Shown here: positions 45,573 to 55,157 of the stretch, piece by piece
Position numbering within the stretch: the first letter of the stretch is position 1
Layout: each line of letters opens with the position of its first letter
Origin: an uncultured Prolixibacteraceae bacterium
Lineage (GTDB): Bacteria; Bacteroidota; Bacteroidia; Bacteroidales; Prolixibacteraceae
Length of the DNA stretch: 64,000 bases
Direction of reading: 5' to 3'
Assembly: GCA_913063265.1 (NCBI GenBank)
Contig: CAJXZG010000008.1
Coordinates: 36,452-100,451, forward strand
The notes under the pieces: generated by a model
Told to the model about the DNA's origin: nothing
Databases searched by the model: none
Seen by the model: only the letters and a program-made list of their open reading frames with translations
Position numbers and translations under genes: made by a program

Positions 45573-46946
45573 ATGAGCCGATTCATTAAAATAACTTTTG
45601 CGCTTTTTTTGCTTTTATATATTTTACCAACTGTAGCACAGGATGAGTTAAAAATGCCAAATCTCAAATGGTATCTTTCTGAAGATAAAAGCTCTTACGC
45701 AGGAATGTTGATGGTCAACCAGATTTGGACCCGTTATATCCAGAATAATCCTGACAAAAACGGGGTGGAACAATATGGTGATTTCGATTTGGGTGTAAGA
45801 AGAAGCAGACTGATATTTTATACTTATTTAATGGACCGCGTTTTTATTTATACCCAGATAGGTGCCGATGGATTAACCTACCGGGCACAACAAAAGCCTG
45901 GGATAAGCTTGTATAATGCCCAAACAGAATTTATTGTAAGCAAAGATAAATTTCATGTGGGTTTTGGATTAAATACCTGGAACGGAATTTCGAGATACAA
46001 TAACAACAAACTGCTCGAATGTTTAGTAATAGACAGCCCGGGCTTTGCATATCCCGTTGGTGGCCGGTTTGATAAGTTTGGACGCCAGCTGGGGATTTAT
46101 GCCAAAGGAACTCTCAGCAAATTACATTACAGGGTTTCGGTGGTAAAACCTTTTGAGTATGGAGCAGATTCCATTTCCAGTCCTGTGACTACCGAGCGTT
46201 TAAACGAAAATTTTGCAATAAAAGGATACTTTGAGTGGCAGTTTTTTGATAAGGAAAATACATTGTTTCCGTATATGACGATGAATAACCTGGGTCGTGC
46301 AAAACTGTTTAATATTGGGGCAGGATTTTATTATCACCCCGAAGCCATGCTGGTTGAAGCCGAAAAAGACTTATCAACGGTTGATCCATTCTTAAGAGAC
46401 TGGTTGATTATGAGAGGAGCAGAACATTTGCTCCCCGATTTTGCAGCTTATGGCCCTTCCGATATCAGCGATATTTTTACCGCAGCAGTGGATATTTTTG
46501 TAGATATGCCAACAAAAAATAACGGAGCAATTACTTCATATCTTGGCTATTATTATAATTTTTTTGGGAAAAATTATTTACGCTCGATGAGTAAAATGAA
46601 TGTTTCCAGAATGCCGGTGGAAATTGCACTTCCGCAAGGAATAGGTAACTCTGAATGGGAAGTTGGAACAGGGCATATTGTTCGGGGAGAGTTTGGATAT
46701 TTGCTTCCCGGGCAGGGACTAAAAAACCGCTTTCAACCTTACGGGGCATTTACATTTAAAAAGTTTGAAGCTTTGGTTGATGCTTCGTTTCAGTTTGATG
46801 CCGGAATCAACTGGTTAATGTATGGTCATCATATAAAGTGGACCTTGCAATATTCTTCAAGGCCAATTTATACTGTAGAAGATGGCCAACAATTTTGGAC
46901 AAGCTCAAAGGGGCAGGTAATATTGCAGACACAGATTTATTTTTAA
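45573..46946 (+). CDS. Outer-membrane porin-like protein
   Basis: 457 residues with a signal peptide (1-22, ending PTVAQ) and an alternating beta-strand pattern typical of a 16-stranded porin, ending in a terminal Phe (LQTQIYF). The segment FDLGVRRSRLIFYTYLMDRVFIYTQIG resembles phosphate-selective porin O/P-type proteins of Bacteroidota. Substrate is unknown. A short repeat region separates it from queD. Confidence 0.8.
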   Translation: MSRFIKITFALFLLLYILPTVAQDELKMPNLKWYLSEDKSSYAGMLMVNQIWTRYIQNNPDKNGVEQYGDFDLGVRRSRLIFYTYLMDRVFIYTQIGADGLTYRAQQKPGISLYNAQTEFIVSKDKFHVGFGLNTWNGISRYNNNKLLECLVIDSPGFAYPVGGRFDKFGRQLGIYAKGTLSKLHYRVSVVKPFEYGADSISSPVTTERLNENFAIKGYFEWQFFDKENTLFPYMTMNNLGRAKLFNIGAGFYYHPEAMLVEAEKDLSTVDPFLRDWLIMRGAEHLLPDFAAYGPSDISDIFTAAVDIFVDMPTKNNGAITSYLGYYYNFFGKNYLRSMSKMNVSRMPVEIALPQGIGNSEWEVGTGHIVRGEFGYLLPGQGLKNRFQPYGAFTFKKFEALVDASFQFDAGINWLMYGHHIKWTLQYSSRPIYTVEDGQQFWTSSKGQVILQTQIYF

Positions 46947-46963
46947 CCGGGAGTGGTGGTTTC

Positions 46964-46983
46964 CCTGTCTGCCGACAGGCAGG
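46964..46983. repeat. CCTGTC/GACAGG palindrome
   Basis: Third member of the CCTGCC-type palindrome group (also 31696 and 37478), here as CCTGTCTGCCGACAGGCAGG with a 6-bp stem. It lies directly after the porin stop codon. Confidence 0.55.
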
Positions 46984-47000
46984 TAAATCGTCATTAAAAG

Positions 47001-47020
47001 TCGCGAATTGGAATTCGCGA
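47001..47020. repeat. TCGCGAATT perfect inverted repeat
   Basis: TCGCGAATT/AATTCGCGA, 9 bp with a 2-nt centre, 28 bp upstream of queD. With almost no loop it is more like a protein-binding site or cruciform than a terminator; no T-run follows. Confidence 0.5.
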
Positions 47021-47048
47021 AACCCATCTGTAAATAAAGCAAATTAAA

Positions 47049-47498
47049 ATGGCAAAAATACGTGTAACAAAACGTTTTCATTTTGAGATGGCACACACAC
47101 TTTACGAGTACGATGGTTTGTGCCGAAATATTCATGGTCATTCTTATAATCTTGAAGTCACACTAATTGGTGAACCAAGAAATGAACCTGGGCATCCAAA
47201 AGACGGAATGGTAATGGATTTTGGAGAAATCAAAGAAATCATAAAAACAAATATTGTAGCCCGCTTCGACCATGCCTTGATGGTAAACAGCCTGGTTCCT
47301 GCAGACCAAATGGAATTGTTAAAGCAAACCACCAATCGAATAATCATTGTTGATTTTCAACCCACTTCAGAAAATATAGTAACATATATTGCTAAAATTC
47401 TTCAACAACATTTGCCAACCGGTGTTAATGTATTTAGCATACGATTATACGAAACGGTAACATCTTATGCCGAGTGGTTTGCAACTGACAACGAATAA
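47049..47498 (+). CDS. queD: 6-carboxytetrahydropterin synthase
   Basis: 149 residues. Converts dihydroneopterin triphosphate to 6-carboxy-tetrahydropterin in queuosine (7-deazaguanine) synthesis, in the cytoplasm. Zinc ligands are His16, His29 and His31 (FEMAHTL and NIHGHSY). Catalytic Cys25 lies in GLCRNIHGHS, the feature that separates QueD from eukaryotic PTPS. The C-terminal LYETVTSYAEW supplies the conserved Glu that binds the pterin. No other queuosine gene is adjacent. Confidence 0.95.
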   Translation: MAKIRVTKRFHFEMAHTLYEYDGLCRNIHGHSYNLEVTLIGEPRNEPGHPKDGMVMDFGEIKEIIKTNIVARFDHALMVNSLVPADQMELLKQTTNRIIIVDFQPTSENIVTYIAKILQQHLPTGVNVFSIRLYETVTSYAEWFATDNE

Positions 47499-47616
47499 GC
47501 AGATGTGAGATTTATAGATTTTAGATATGAGACATTTTTGATTAGCTTCTTTTTTAAAAGCGTCTCTGCGTCTTTGTGAGAATTAAAACTGATAAAACAT
47601 TGAAACCAAAATTATT

Positions 47617-50397
47617 ATGCCCGAAAACAATCAACAAAAACTTTTTTTACTTGATGCTTTTGCATTAATCTACCGTAGTTATTTTGCTTTTATCCGTAAT
47701 CCGCGTTATAACTCAAAAGGTGTAAATACATCTGCAATGCTGGGAGTTACCAATACCATTGTTCAGGTTTTGGAAAAGGAAAATCCGGAATTTATAGGAG
47801 TGGTTTTTGACGTTTCGGCACCAACTTTCAGGCACGAAATGTTTAAGGAATACAAGGCCAATCGCGAAGAGATGCCCGAAGATTTACGAAAGTCAATCCC
47901 TTATATCAAAAAGATTATCGAAGGTTTTAATATTCCGATTATCGAAAAACCCGGATTTGAAGCGGACGACGTAATCGGAACACTGGCAAAAAAAGCAGAA
48001 GAGAAGGGATTTACGACCTATATGATGACACCCGACAAAGATTATGCACAGTTGGTTTCTGATAATATCCTGATGTTTAAACCGGGTAAAGGAGGCGACG
48101 ATGCTGAAGTGTGGGGAATAAAAGAAGTTCAGGAAAAGTTTGGGATAAACACTCCGGATCAGGTGATTGATATTTTAGGTTTAATGGGTGACAGCGCAGA
48201 TAATATTCCCGGATGTCCCGGAATTGGTCCTAAAACCGCTGAAAAGCTAATTTCACAATTTGGCAGTATTGATGGAATTTATCAGAATATCCATCAGCTA
48301 AAAGGAAAACAAAAAGAAAACCTGGTAAATTTTGAAGAACAGGTTCGTTTATCCAGAAAACTGGCAACTATTATTGTTGATGTTCCCATTGAATTTGATA
48401 CAAAAAATCTGACGCGGGATGAGCTGAATAAAGAAGCATTGACCACCGTTTTTGAAGATCTTGAGTTTCGCACAATTATTCAGCGATTGGGATTAAAGGA
48501 AGGAACTGCGAAAGTTGAGACAGGAACTCAGGGAACATTGTTTGATATGGGAACCGGTGCAGCACCCACCGAGATTAAAAAGCAGGATTCAATAGAAACG
48601 GTTCCCCATCAATATTATCTGGTTGAAAACGAAATGCAGCTTGCCAGTTTAAGGGCTGAACTTTCTGTGCAGGATGAGTTTTGCTTTGATACTGAAACAA
48701 CAGGATTAAGTACACAGTCGGAGGAAATTGTATGTTTATCATTTGCGTTCAGAAAACATGAAGCCTATTGTGTGACTTTACCTGAAAAATGGGATGAAGC
48801 AAAAAAAATAATCGAGGAATTTCGGGATATTTTTGGGGATGAAAACGTTACCAAAATAGGACAAAACATTAAGTACGATATTTTAATGCTGAGCAATTAT
48901 GGTGTCGAAGTAAAAGGAAAATTATACGATACCATGCTGGCCCATTATTTAATTCAGCCGGATTTAAAACATAATCTTGATTTTTTGTGTGAAATTTATT
49001 TGAATTACAAGAAAGTTCCAACAGAAGATTTAATTGGGAAAAAAGGTAAAAATCAGCGAACCATGCGATCTGTGCCTGTTGATAAACTTTGTGAATACGC
49101 CTGTGAAGATGCTGATTTAACACTTCAATTGAAACTGGCAATCGATGTGGAACTTGATAAATCAAAAGTGCGTGAGTTGTTTGAAACTATGGAAATTCCA
49201 TTAATTCCGGTTTTGGTTCATATGGAAAATGCCGGAGTAAATGTAAACACTTCTGAGCTAAAAGATTATGCCGAGGTGTTAAGGAAAGAAATCCTTCAAA
49301 TTCAAACAGATATTTATGAACTGGCTGGAGAGGAGTTTAATGTTGCATCGCCAAAACAGTTGGGTTTAATTCTTTTTGAAAAACTAAAAATTGATTCCAA
49401 TGCAAAAAAAACCAAAACCAAACAGTATTCTACCGGAGAAGAAATTTTGGTTAGATTGGTAGATAAACATCCTATTGTTCAAAAAATATTGGATTTTAGG
49501 GGATTAACAAAATTGTTGAATACCTATGTTGAAGCGCTTCCACTTCTGGTAAATCAAAAAACCGGGAAAATTCATACTTCTTATAATCAGGCAATTGCTG
49601 CAACCGGACGTTTAAGTTCGGTAAATCCAAACCTTCAGAATATTCCAATTCGAACTGAAAACGGACGTCAAATCAGGAAAGCATTTATTCCATCGGATGA
49701 TAACCATACTTTTTTATCAGCCGATTATTCTCAAATTGAACTAAGAATTATGGCTGCATTAAGTGGTGATGAGGAGATGTTAAAAGCCTTTAACGAGGGG
49801 AAAGATATTCACAGAATTACTGCATCAAAAATCTATCAGGTGGCGGAAACGGAAGTAGATAGTGATATGCGCAGGAAAGCAAAAACTGCCAACTTTGGAA
49901 TAATCTATGGTATCTCGGCATTTGGTTTGGCACAAAGATTGAACATTCCACGGACTGAAGCAAAGGAGCTTATTGACGGATACTTTGCAAACTTCCCGAA
50001 AATTAAAGAGTTTATGGACAAACAGATTGAATTGGCAAGAAGTCAGGGATTCGTGCAAACAATTAAGGGACGTAAGCGTTATTTAAACAACATCAATTCA
50101 TCAAATGCAGTGGTTCGTGGTATGGCAGAACGAAATGCAATCAACGCACCGATTCAGGGTTCGGCAGCGGATATTATTAAGATAGCCATGATAAATATTT
50201 ACAAACGATTTGAAGAATTGGAAATTAAATCAAAAATGGTACTTCAGGTACACGATGAACTGAATTTTGATGTGGTTAAAGAAGAATTAGAACAGGTAAA
50301 AGAAATTGTAAAATCAGAAATGGAAAGTGCTGTTGACGTTGGTGTTCAATTAACTGTAGAAATGAATGCTGCCGACAACTGGCTGGATGCACACTAA
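47617..50397 (+). CDS. polA: DNA polymerase I
   Basis: 926-residue repair and replication polymerase. The 5' nuclease domain spans about 1-290 (LLDAFALIYRSYFAF, DVIGTLAKKAEEKG, GDSADNIPGCPGIGPKTA). The 3'-5' exonuclease domain is at about 330-515, with FDTETTG (Asp358, Glu360) intact, so proofreading is likely active. The family A polymerase domain spans about 555-926: motif A with Asp703 in SADYSQIELR, motif B RRKAKTANFGIIYG, and motif C with Asp880 in QVHDELNF. All three functions appear preserved. A 52-codon gene starts 4 bp after the stop. Confidence 0.98.
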   Translation: MPENNQQKLFLLDAFALIYRSYFAFIRNPRYNSKGVNTSAMLGVTNTIVQVLEKENPEFIGVVFDVSAPTFRHEMFKEYKANREEMPEDLRKSIPYIKKIIEGFNIPIIEKPGFEADDVIGTLAKKAEEKGFTTYMMTPDKDYAQLVSDNILMFKPGKGGDDAEVWGIKEVQEKFGINTPDQVIDILGLMGDSADNIPGCPGIGPKTAEKLISQFGSIDGIYQNIHQLKGKQKENLVNFEEQVRLSRKLATIIVDVPIEFDTKNLTRDELNKEALTTVFEDLEFRTIIQRLGLKEGTAKVETGTQGTLFDMGTGAAPTEIKKQDSIETVPHQYYLVENEMQLASLRAELSVQDEFCFDTETTGLSTQSEEIVCLSFAFRKHEAYCVTLPEKWDEAKKIIEEFRDIFGDENVTKIGQNIKYDILMLSNYGVEVKGKLYDTMLAHYLIQPDLKHNLDFLCEIYLNYKKVPTEDLIGKKGKNQRTMRSVPVDKLCEYACEDADLTLQLKLAIDVELDKSKVRELFETMEIPLIPVLVHMENAGVNVNTSELKDYAEVLRKEILQIQTDIYELAGEEFNVASPKQLGLILFEKLKIDSNAKKTKTKQYSTGEEILVRLVDKHPIVQKILDFRGLTKLLNTYVEALPLLVNQKTGKIHTSYNQAIAATGRLSSVNPNLQNIPIRTENGRQIRKAFIPSDDNHTFLSADYSQIELRIMAALSGDEEMLKAFNEGKDIHRITASKIYQVAETEVDSDMRRKAKTANFGIIYGISAFGLAQRLNIPRTEAKELIDGYFANFPKIKEFMDKQIELARSQGFVQTIKGRKRYLNNINSSNAVVRGMAERNAINAPIQGSAADIIKIAMINIYKRFEELEIKSKMVLQVHDELNFDVVKEELEQVKEIVKSEMESAVDVGVQLTVEMNAADNWLDAH

Positions 50398-50401
50398 TTT
50401 T

Positions 50402-50560
50402 ATGATCAACGAAATTATAACAGAAGAAGATTACCAGGAAGGGCTAAAACGTTTTTTGGAATTATCCAATGGTCCGCAGGATGATGAAGAACTAAAAGAA
50501 ATGTATCTTTTGATGGCTTTGATGGAAAAATATGAACGTGAGAATTGTTCTTCGAATTGA
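50402..50560 (+). CDS. Small acidic protein resembling the HigA-type antitoxin N-terminus
   Basis: 52 residues, beginning MINEIITEEDYQEGLKRFLE and continuing QDDEELKEMYLLMALMEKYE. This matches the linker region found at the N-terminus of COG5499/HigA-type antitoxins (I-xTEEDYxxxLxRxxEL, then a two-helix acidic part ending in EKYE). The DNA-binding helix-turn-helix that normally follows is missing: the frame stops after KYERENCSSN. It begins 4 bp after polA. It may be a truncated antitoxin remnant or an independent small protein; no toxin gene is adjacent. Confidence 0.6.
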   Translation: MINEIITEEDYQEGLKRFLELSNGPQDDEELKEMYLLMALMEKYERENCSSN

Positions 50561-50566
50561 ACCCGT

Positions 50567-51529
50567 CTAAGCAATTTCCCAAAACATCTTTTTTACAACC
50601 TCGGAATACTTTTTTATTGAACTGGCTTTTTTCACAGTCTTTAGATTTTTCTTCTGATTAGGAAAAACATAACTAAAATAAATCCAAAACTGTTTCATTT
50701 TATTCAAAACATTTCCTTCATTATCCATTTTGTCAGAATAAAGTTCAAGAATCCGATTATGAAAATCCTGTAGTTTTTGTGATTTTTCCTGATCTGAAAT
50801 TTGAATATTTTTTATTTCCATCGGTAAAAAAGGATTCATTAAAATTCCTCTTCCCAACATCCAAAAATTTATTTCAGGAAATTTAAGTTGCCGCTTCATA
50901 AAATCTTCTGATGAAAAAATATCGCCATTATAAACCAGCGGATGTTTTAAATTTTGCATCGCATGAATAAATGCAGAATCCAAAACTTCTCCTTTGTAAA
51001 GTTGTGTGGCAATTCTTGGGTGCAGAACAACTTCTGTCAATGGAAACTGATTGATTACAGGAATCACTTTATCAATTTCCTGCGGCGAATCAAACCCAGC
51101 CCGCATTTTAATCGAGAGTTTTAGCTTTGATTTAGAAAAGAACTCATCTAAAATTATTTTTATTTTTTCAGGATATGGTAATAATCCTGAACCCATTCCT
51201 CGATTGGTAACCATAGGATAAGGGCAACCAAGATTCAGGTTAATTTCCATATAACCCATATCTTCCAGCACTTTTGAAAGAATAAGAATCTCCTCCGGAT
51301 TTTTCCCCAAAACTTGTGGCACAACGTTATTCTGCCTGTTGTTTTCAACCTGAATTTCTTTTAAATATTTTTTTAAAATACTTCCGTTTTTTACAGAAAT
51401 ATATGGAATAAACCATTTATCAATTTTTTCAAAAACTTCGGAATAAGCTTTCCTGTAAACATGGTCTGTAAATCCTTGTAAGGGAGCAAGGTAAATTATC
51501 GGAGTATTTTGTGATATTGTTTCTGTCAT
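50567..51529 (-). CDS. dus: tRNA-dihydrouridine synthase
   Basis: 320 residues from the ATG at 51529; an upstream ATG at 51598 would add 23 residues not seen in the family. FMN-dependent reduction of uridine in tRNA. The TIM-barrel start IYLAPLQGFTDHVYRKAY, the catalytic Cys in LNLGCPYPMV, IKMRAGF and VLHPR are all present. The Bacteroidota DusB/DusC-like group is the best fit. Convergent with the 52-residue gene, 6 bp between. Confidence 0.92.
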   Translation of the reverse strand: MTETISQNTPIIYLAPLQGFTDHVYRKAYSEVFEKIDKWFIPYISVKNGSILKKYLKEIQVENNRQNNVVPQVLGKNPEEILILSKVLEDMGYMEINLNLGCPYPMVTNRGMGSGLLPYPEKIKIILDEFFSKSKLKLSIKMRAGFDSPQEIDKVIPVINQFPLTEVVLHPRIATQLYKGEVLDSAFIHAMQNLKHPLVYNGDIFSSEDFMKRQLKFPEINFWMLGRGILMNPFLPMEIKNIQISDQEKSQKLQDFHNRILELYSDKMDNEGNVLNKMKQFWIYFSYVFPNQKKNLKTVKKASSIKKYSEVVKKMFWEIA

Positions 51530-51626
51530 CGGCTTAAAAATACAAATAAAAGAACATTTGGATAATTTATAAACAGTCTCTGCAAATACAATATTCATTG
51601 TTTATCTTTGCCAACTGGATACAGAA

Positions 51627-52514
51627 ATGGATAGTATAAGTACATATAAGAATAAACGAGATACCGGTATTGAACAACAAATTCAGGAATTGGATTCTGT
51701 GTTTGTAAATCCTGATTCAGATAAAACTACTGATACTTCATTTTTTACTTTAGATTCTGCAATTGTTGCGACAGATTCGTTGTATAATTCAGATCAAAAT
51801 AAAATTCAAAATGAATTTGCTTCTACATCGGAAAAAGATCCTGATGAACTGAATATGAAACCAAGGGTAAAAGATTATCCGGGGAATGATTGGTTAACAG
51901 GAGTATTATTTTTTGTATTTATTCTTTTTGTCAGTGTGAAAGCCATGTATTCAAAATATCTTCCTTCTTTGTTTCAGTCATTGATAAATTATCCAACATC
52001 ATTCCGAATATTTCGGGAAAAGAATTATACATTTTTTCATGCAGCGTACAGATTGGAAGCACAATTTTATATTGTATTTTCCATATTTATCTTTCAGGTA
52101 ATGGTAAGGATTACCCCCGGAGAGGGTCTTTTTAATCCACTTTTCTTTGGAAAAACACTCTTGGGAGTTGTTGTTTATTTTTTAGTAAAAAAGTTGGCTT
52201 ATCGTGCACTTGGATCCATTTTTATAGGTGTTAATGACACCCGCGAGATTCTGTTTAACATGGATAATTTTAACAGGGTAGCAGGAATTTTGCTTTTTCC
52301 TGTTGTCGCTTTAATAACTTATTCTCCCTTGGGAAACCCAATGATAACAGTGTTTTTGGGAGTTTTAATCACAGCGGTTTTTTACCTAATGTTATTAAAA
52401 AGAAGTATCTCGATTTTATTGAAAAAACAGTTTCCGATATTTTATCTGTTTTTATACCTTTGTACCCTTGAATTTTTACCCTTGCTTTTGATTTATAAAA
52501 TTGTGGTTGATTAA
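51627..52514 (+). CDS. DUF4271 family integral membrane protein
   Basis: 295 residues. An acidic, Ser/Thr-rich soluble N-terminus (1-85) precedes about 7 transmembrane helices. The core RIFREKNYTFFHAAYRLEAQFYIVFSIFIF matches DUF4271. This family is almost always encoded directly upstream of uroporphyrinogen-III synthase in Bacteroidota, as here, so the operon layout supports the call. Function is unknown. Confidence 0.9.
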   Translation: MDSISTYKNKRDTGIEQQIQELDSVFVNPDSDKTTDTSFFTLDSAIVATDSLYNSDQNKIQNEFASTSEKDPDELNMKPRVKDYPGNDWLTGVLFFVFILFVSVKAMYSKYLPSLFQSLINYPTSFRIFREKNYTFFHAAYRLEAQFYIVFSIFIFQVMVRITPGEGLFNPLFFGKTLLGVVVYFLVKKLAYRALGSIFIGVNDTREILFNMDNFNRVAGILLFPVVALITYSPLGNPMITVFLGVLITAVFYLMLLKRSISILLKKQFPIFYLFLYLCTLEFLPLLLIYKIVVD

Positions 52515-52547
52515 GAAAGGGATAAGTATAATAAAAAGCTGAATATT

Positions 52548-53288
52548 TTGAAAGTTAAGAGTATTTTAGTTTCACAACCTAATCCAACAACAGCAAAGTC
52601 TCCATATTTTGAATTGGCTGACAAACTTGGTTTAAAAATAGATTTTAGGCCTTTTATTCATGTTGAAGGAGTACCGGCAAAAGAGTTTCGTTACGAGCGA
52701 ATCCAGATTCTGGATCATACAGCAGTAATTTTTACCAGCAGAACTGCCATAGATCATTTTTTCAGAATGGCTCAGGAATTGCGTGTAACTGTACCCGATA
52801 CAATGAAATATTTCTGTGTTTCGGAAGCAACTGCTTTCTATTTACAGAAATACATCGTTTATCGCAAGCGTAAAATATTTTATGGCGACGGGAAATTTTC
52901 TGACCTTATTGGAGTTATGAAAAAGCACAAAGACGAGAACTTTCTTGTGCCACTTTCTGACATTCATAAACAAGAAATCCCACAGTTGCTCGATGGGGAA
53001 GGTTACAAATATACCAAAGCAATTTTATATCGAACAGTAAGCAGCGATTTGTCTGATTTGAGCGATATTAAATATGATGTACTTGTATTTTTTAGTCCGC
53101 AGGGAATCAGGTCTTTATTACAAAACTTCCCTGATTTTAAACAAGACGAAACCAGAATTGCCTGTTTTGGGCCAACAACCGCGCGGGCTATTCGCGATGC
53201 TGGTTTGAGATTGGATATTGAAGCACCAACTTCGCAGGCGCCATCAATGACAATGGCTTTGGAGCAGTATATTAAAAACAACAAATAA
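52548..53288 (+). CDS. hemD: Uroporphyrinogen-III synthase
   Basis: 246 residues from a TTG start (KVKSILVSQPNP follows, the expected N-terminus). Cyclises hydroxymethylbilane to uroporphyrinogen III in haem and sirohaem synthesis. The two-domain HemD pattern is visible: FTSRTAIDHFF near residue 63, CVSEATAFYL, DVLVFFSPQGIRSLL, then CFGPTTARAIRDAGL near 205-220. It follows the DUF4271 gene by 33 bp. Confidence 0.93.
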   Translation: MKVKSILVSQPNPTTAKSPYFELADKLGLKIDFRPFIHVEGVPAKEFRYERIQILDHTAVIFTSRTAIDHFFRMAQELRVTVPDTMKYFCVSEATAFYLQKYIVYRKRKIFYGDGKFSDLIGVMKKHKDENFLVPLSDIHKQEIPQLLDGEGYKYTKAILYRTVSSDLSDLSDIKYDVLVFFSPQGIRSLLQNFPDFKQDETRIACFGPTTARAIRDAGLRLDIEAPTSQAPSMTMALEQYIKNNK

Positions 53289-53311
53289 TAAAAAAATATA
53301 CCTAATTTTGG

Positions 53312-53338
53312 AAGGCTGTCCGTACTTCGGGTAGCCTT
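53312..53338 (+). terminator. Terminator after hemD
   Basis: Stem AAGGCT/AGCCTT with an inner CCG/CGG extension, followed by TTTTTT. It separates the DUF4271-hemD operon from rnpA 12 bp downstream. Confidence 0.85.
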
Positions 53339-53350
53339 TTTTAGTTCAGA

Positions 53351-53773
53351 ATGAACAGACAATCGGAAAATAGGAACGATAAAATCTTAAAGTCAACTTT
53401 TAAAAAAAGCGAACGACTTTGTAGTAAAAAAGTCATCGATAAACTTTTTAACGAGGGAAAATCAATGTTTATTTATCCGGTTAAAATGATTTATCTCGAA
53501 ACACATATTCAATCCTATTATCCTGTTCAGGTAGCTTTCACAGTGCCAAAAAGAAATTTTAAAAAGGCGGTTCAACGAAACCTGATTAAACGTCGTATGC
53601 GTGAAGCATATCGTTTAAATAAATCAAGATTTTATTCTGAAATAGCAGATAAACAAGTAGCCTTATTTTTTGTATACACCGGTAAAACGGTTTGCGAATA
53701 TCGGGAAACAGAAAAAGCAATTAGCAAAGGATTAAATAAATTGGCGTTGGAAATTGCAGGTAAAATTAAGTAA
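53351..53773 (+). CDS. rnpA: Ribonuclease P protein component
   Basis: 140 residues, basic. Binds the RNase P RNA and helps tRNA 5' maturation. The RNR signature is complete: VPKRNFKKAVQRNLIKRRMREAYR at about 62-85. The extra ~18-residue N-terminal region before LKSTFKKSERLCSKKVIDKLF is mildly longer than in E. coli. There is no rpmH upstream as in many bacteria; this is common in Bacteroidota. The next gene starts 10 bp downstream. Confidence 0.96.
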   Translation: MNRQSENRNDKILKSTFKKSERLCSKKVIDKLFNEGKSMFIYPVKMIYLETHIQSYYPVQVAFTVPKRNFKKAVQRNLIKRRMREAYRLNKSRFYSEIADKQVALFFVYTGKTVCEYRETEKAISKGLNKLALEIAGKIK

Positions 53774-53783
53774 TTTTACTGCT

Positions 53784-55157
53784 GTGGAGAACATAAGCAA
53801 AATAGCCAAAAATCAAGATCTCTTTTTTAAATCATATGCCACTTTCGATTTGAATTTTAGGATTGGAAAACTTAAAAAGCTTAAGGAAGTATTACAAAGC
53901 TATGAAAAGGATTTGTTCAAGGCTTTAAAAACCGATTTGGGTAAAGGAGAATTCGAAGTTTTTACCAATGAATATGGCCTTGCTTTGAAAGAGATTTCGT
54001 ATCACATTAGAAATTTAAAATCCTGGGCCTTACCTAAAAAGGTATCTACGCCCATATATTCGTTTCCATCAAAAAGTTCTATTCATAAACAACCTTACGG
54101 GAAAATACTAATCATCGGGCCTTTTAATTTTCCATTTATGCTTACTATTGTTCCGCTGATAGGTGCGGTTTCGGCCGGGAATGTTGTTTGTGTAAAACCA
54201 TCGGAAAACACACATCAAATTTCAGGATTAATAAAAAAAATAATTGATGAGGTTTTTAATCCATCGCATGTTGCCTGTATTGAAGGAGGAGTAGAAACTA
54301 CCAAAGAGTTGTTGGCAATTCGCTGGGATTTGATTTTTTTTACCGGTAGCACACGGGTTGGTAGAATTGTAATGGAGGCGGCAGCAAAAAATCTGACTCC
54401 GGTGGTTCTGGAACTGGGAGGAAAAAATCCGGTAGTGGTAGATAAAGATGCCCGGCTGGAAGTGGCTGCCAAAAGAATTGTCTGGGCTAAATATTTAAAT
54501 ACGGGACAATCGTGTGTGGCACCTGATTATCTTTTTGTTCATGAAAACGTAAAAGACAAACTGCTGCCCCTGCTTAAAAAATATATTAAACAGTTTTATA
54601 CCGAAAATCCTAAGGAAAGTAAAGACTTTGGGCGAATTGTAAATAAAGAAAATGTTGAGAGATTATCAGCGCTTATAAAGGATGAAACCATTTATATAGG
54701 AGGAGAAACAGATAAAACTGGCCGTTACTTTTCTCCAACCCTTTTAAATGATGTCCAAAAGGATTCTCCAATAATGAAGGATGAAGTTTTTGGCCCTGTC
54801 TTGCCGGTTCTTATTTTTAATGAATTAGATGAAGTAACTGGGTTTTTAAATAATAATGAAAAACCATTGGCAGCGTATTATTTTTCTGAAAACAAAAAGT
54901 CTCAAAAAGAATTTCTGGCAAAAACATTTTCAGGTGGTGTGGGTATTAATGAGCTTGTTGTACAGTTTGTGAACTTTTCGCTACCCTTTGGTGGTGTGGG
55001 TTTTAGTGGTATCGGAGTTTACCATGGGAAACACAGTCTTGATACTTTCTCTCATAAACGGTCGGTAATAAAAACCACTACATTAATCGATATCCCACTT
55101 CGCTATCCACCCATAAAACAGTGGGTGTTCAAATTGGTGAAGATGATTTACAGATGA
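53784..55157 (+). CDS. Class 3-like aldehyde dehydrogenase
   Basis: NAD(P)-dependent aldehyde oxidation. I start at GTG 53784 (VENISKIAKNQDLFF), which matches family N-termini, giving 457 residues; a TTG at 53754 would overlap rnpA. Catalytic Cys244 lies in NTGQSCVAPDY and Glu210 in VLELGGKNP; the 34-residue spacing is the family norm. FTGSTRVGRIV is the cofactor-binding loop. The C-terminal FSHKRSVI segment and overall length place it with the class 3/YwdH-like fatty-aldehyde dehydrogenases. Substrate unknown. Confidence 0.93.
   Translation: MENISKIAKNQDLFFKSYATFDLNFRIGKLKKLKEVLQSYEKDLFKALKTDLGKGEFEVFTNEYGLALKEISYHIRNLKSWALPKKVSTPIYSFPSKSSIHKQPYGKILIIGPFNFPFMLTIVPLIGAVSAGNVVCVKPSENTHQISGLIKKIIDEVFNPSHVACIEGGVETTKELLAIRWDLIFFTGSTRVGRIVMEAAAKNLTPVVLELGGKNPVVVDKDARLEVAAKRIVWAKYLNTGQSCVAPDYLFVHENVKDKLLPLLKKYIKQFYTENPKESKDFGRIVNKENVERLSALIKDETIYIGGETDKTGRYFSPTLLNDVQKDSPIMKDEVFGPVLPVLIFNELDEVTGFLNNNEKPLAAYYFSENKKSQKEFLAKTFSGGVGINELVVQFVNFSLPFGGVGFSGIGVYHGKHSLDTFSHKRSVIKTTTLIDIPLRYPPIKQWVFKLVKMIYR

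Noticed and set aside
51530..51598. Upstream start for dus
   Set aside because: The extra 23 residues are not part of the family N-terminus; MTETISQNTPIIYLAPLQG fits the conserved start.
53754..53783. TTG start for the aldehyde dehydrogenase overlapping rnpA
   Set aside because: GTG at 53784 gives the family N-terminus directly and avoids the overlap.
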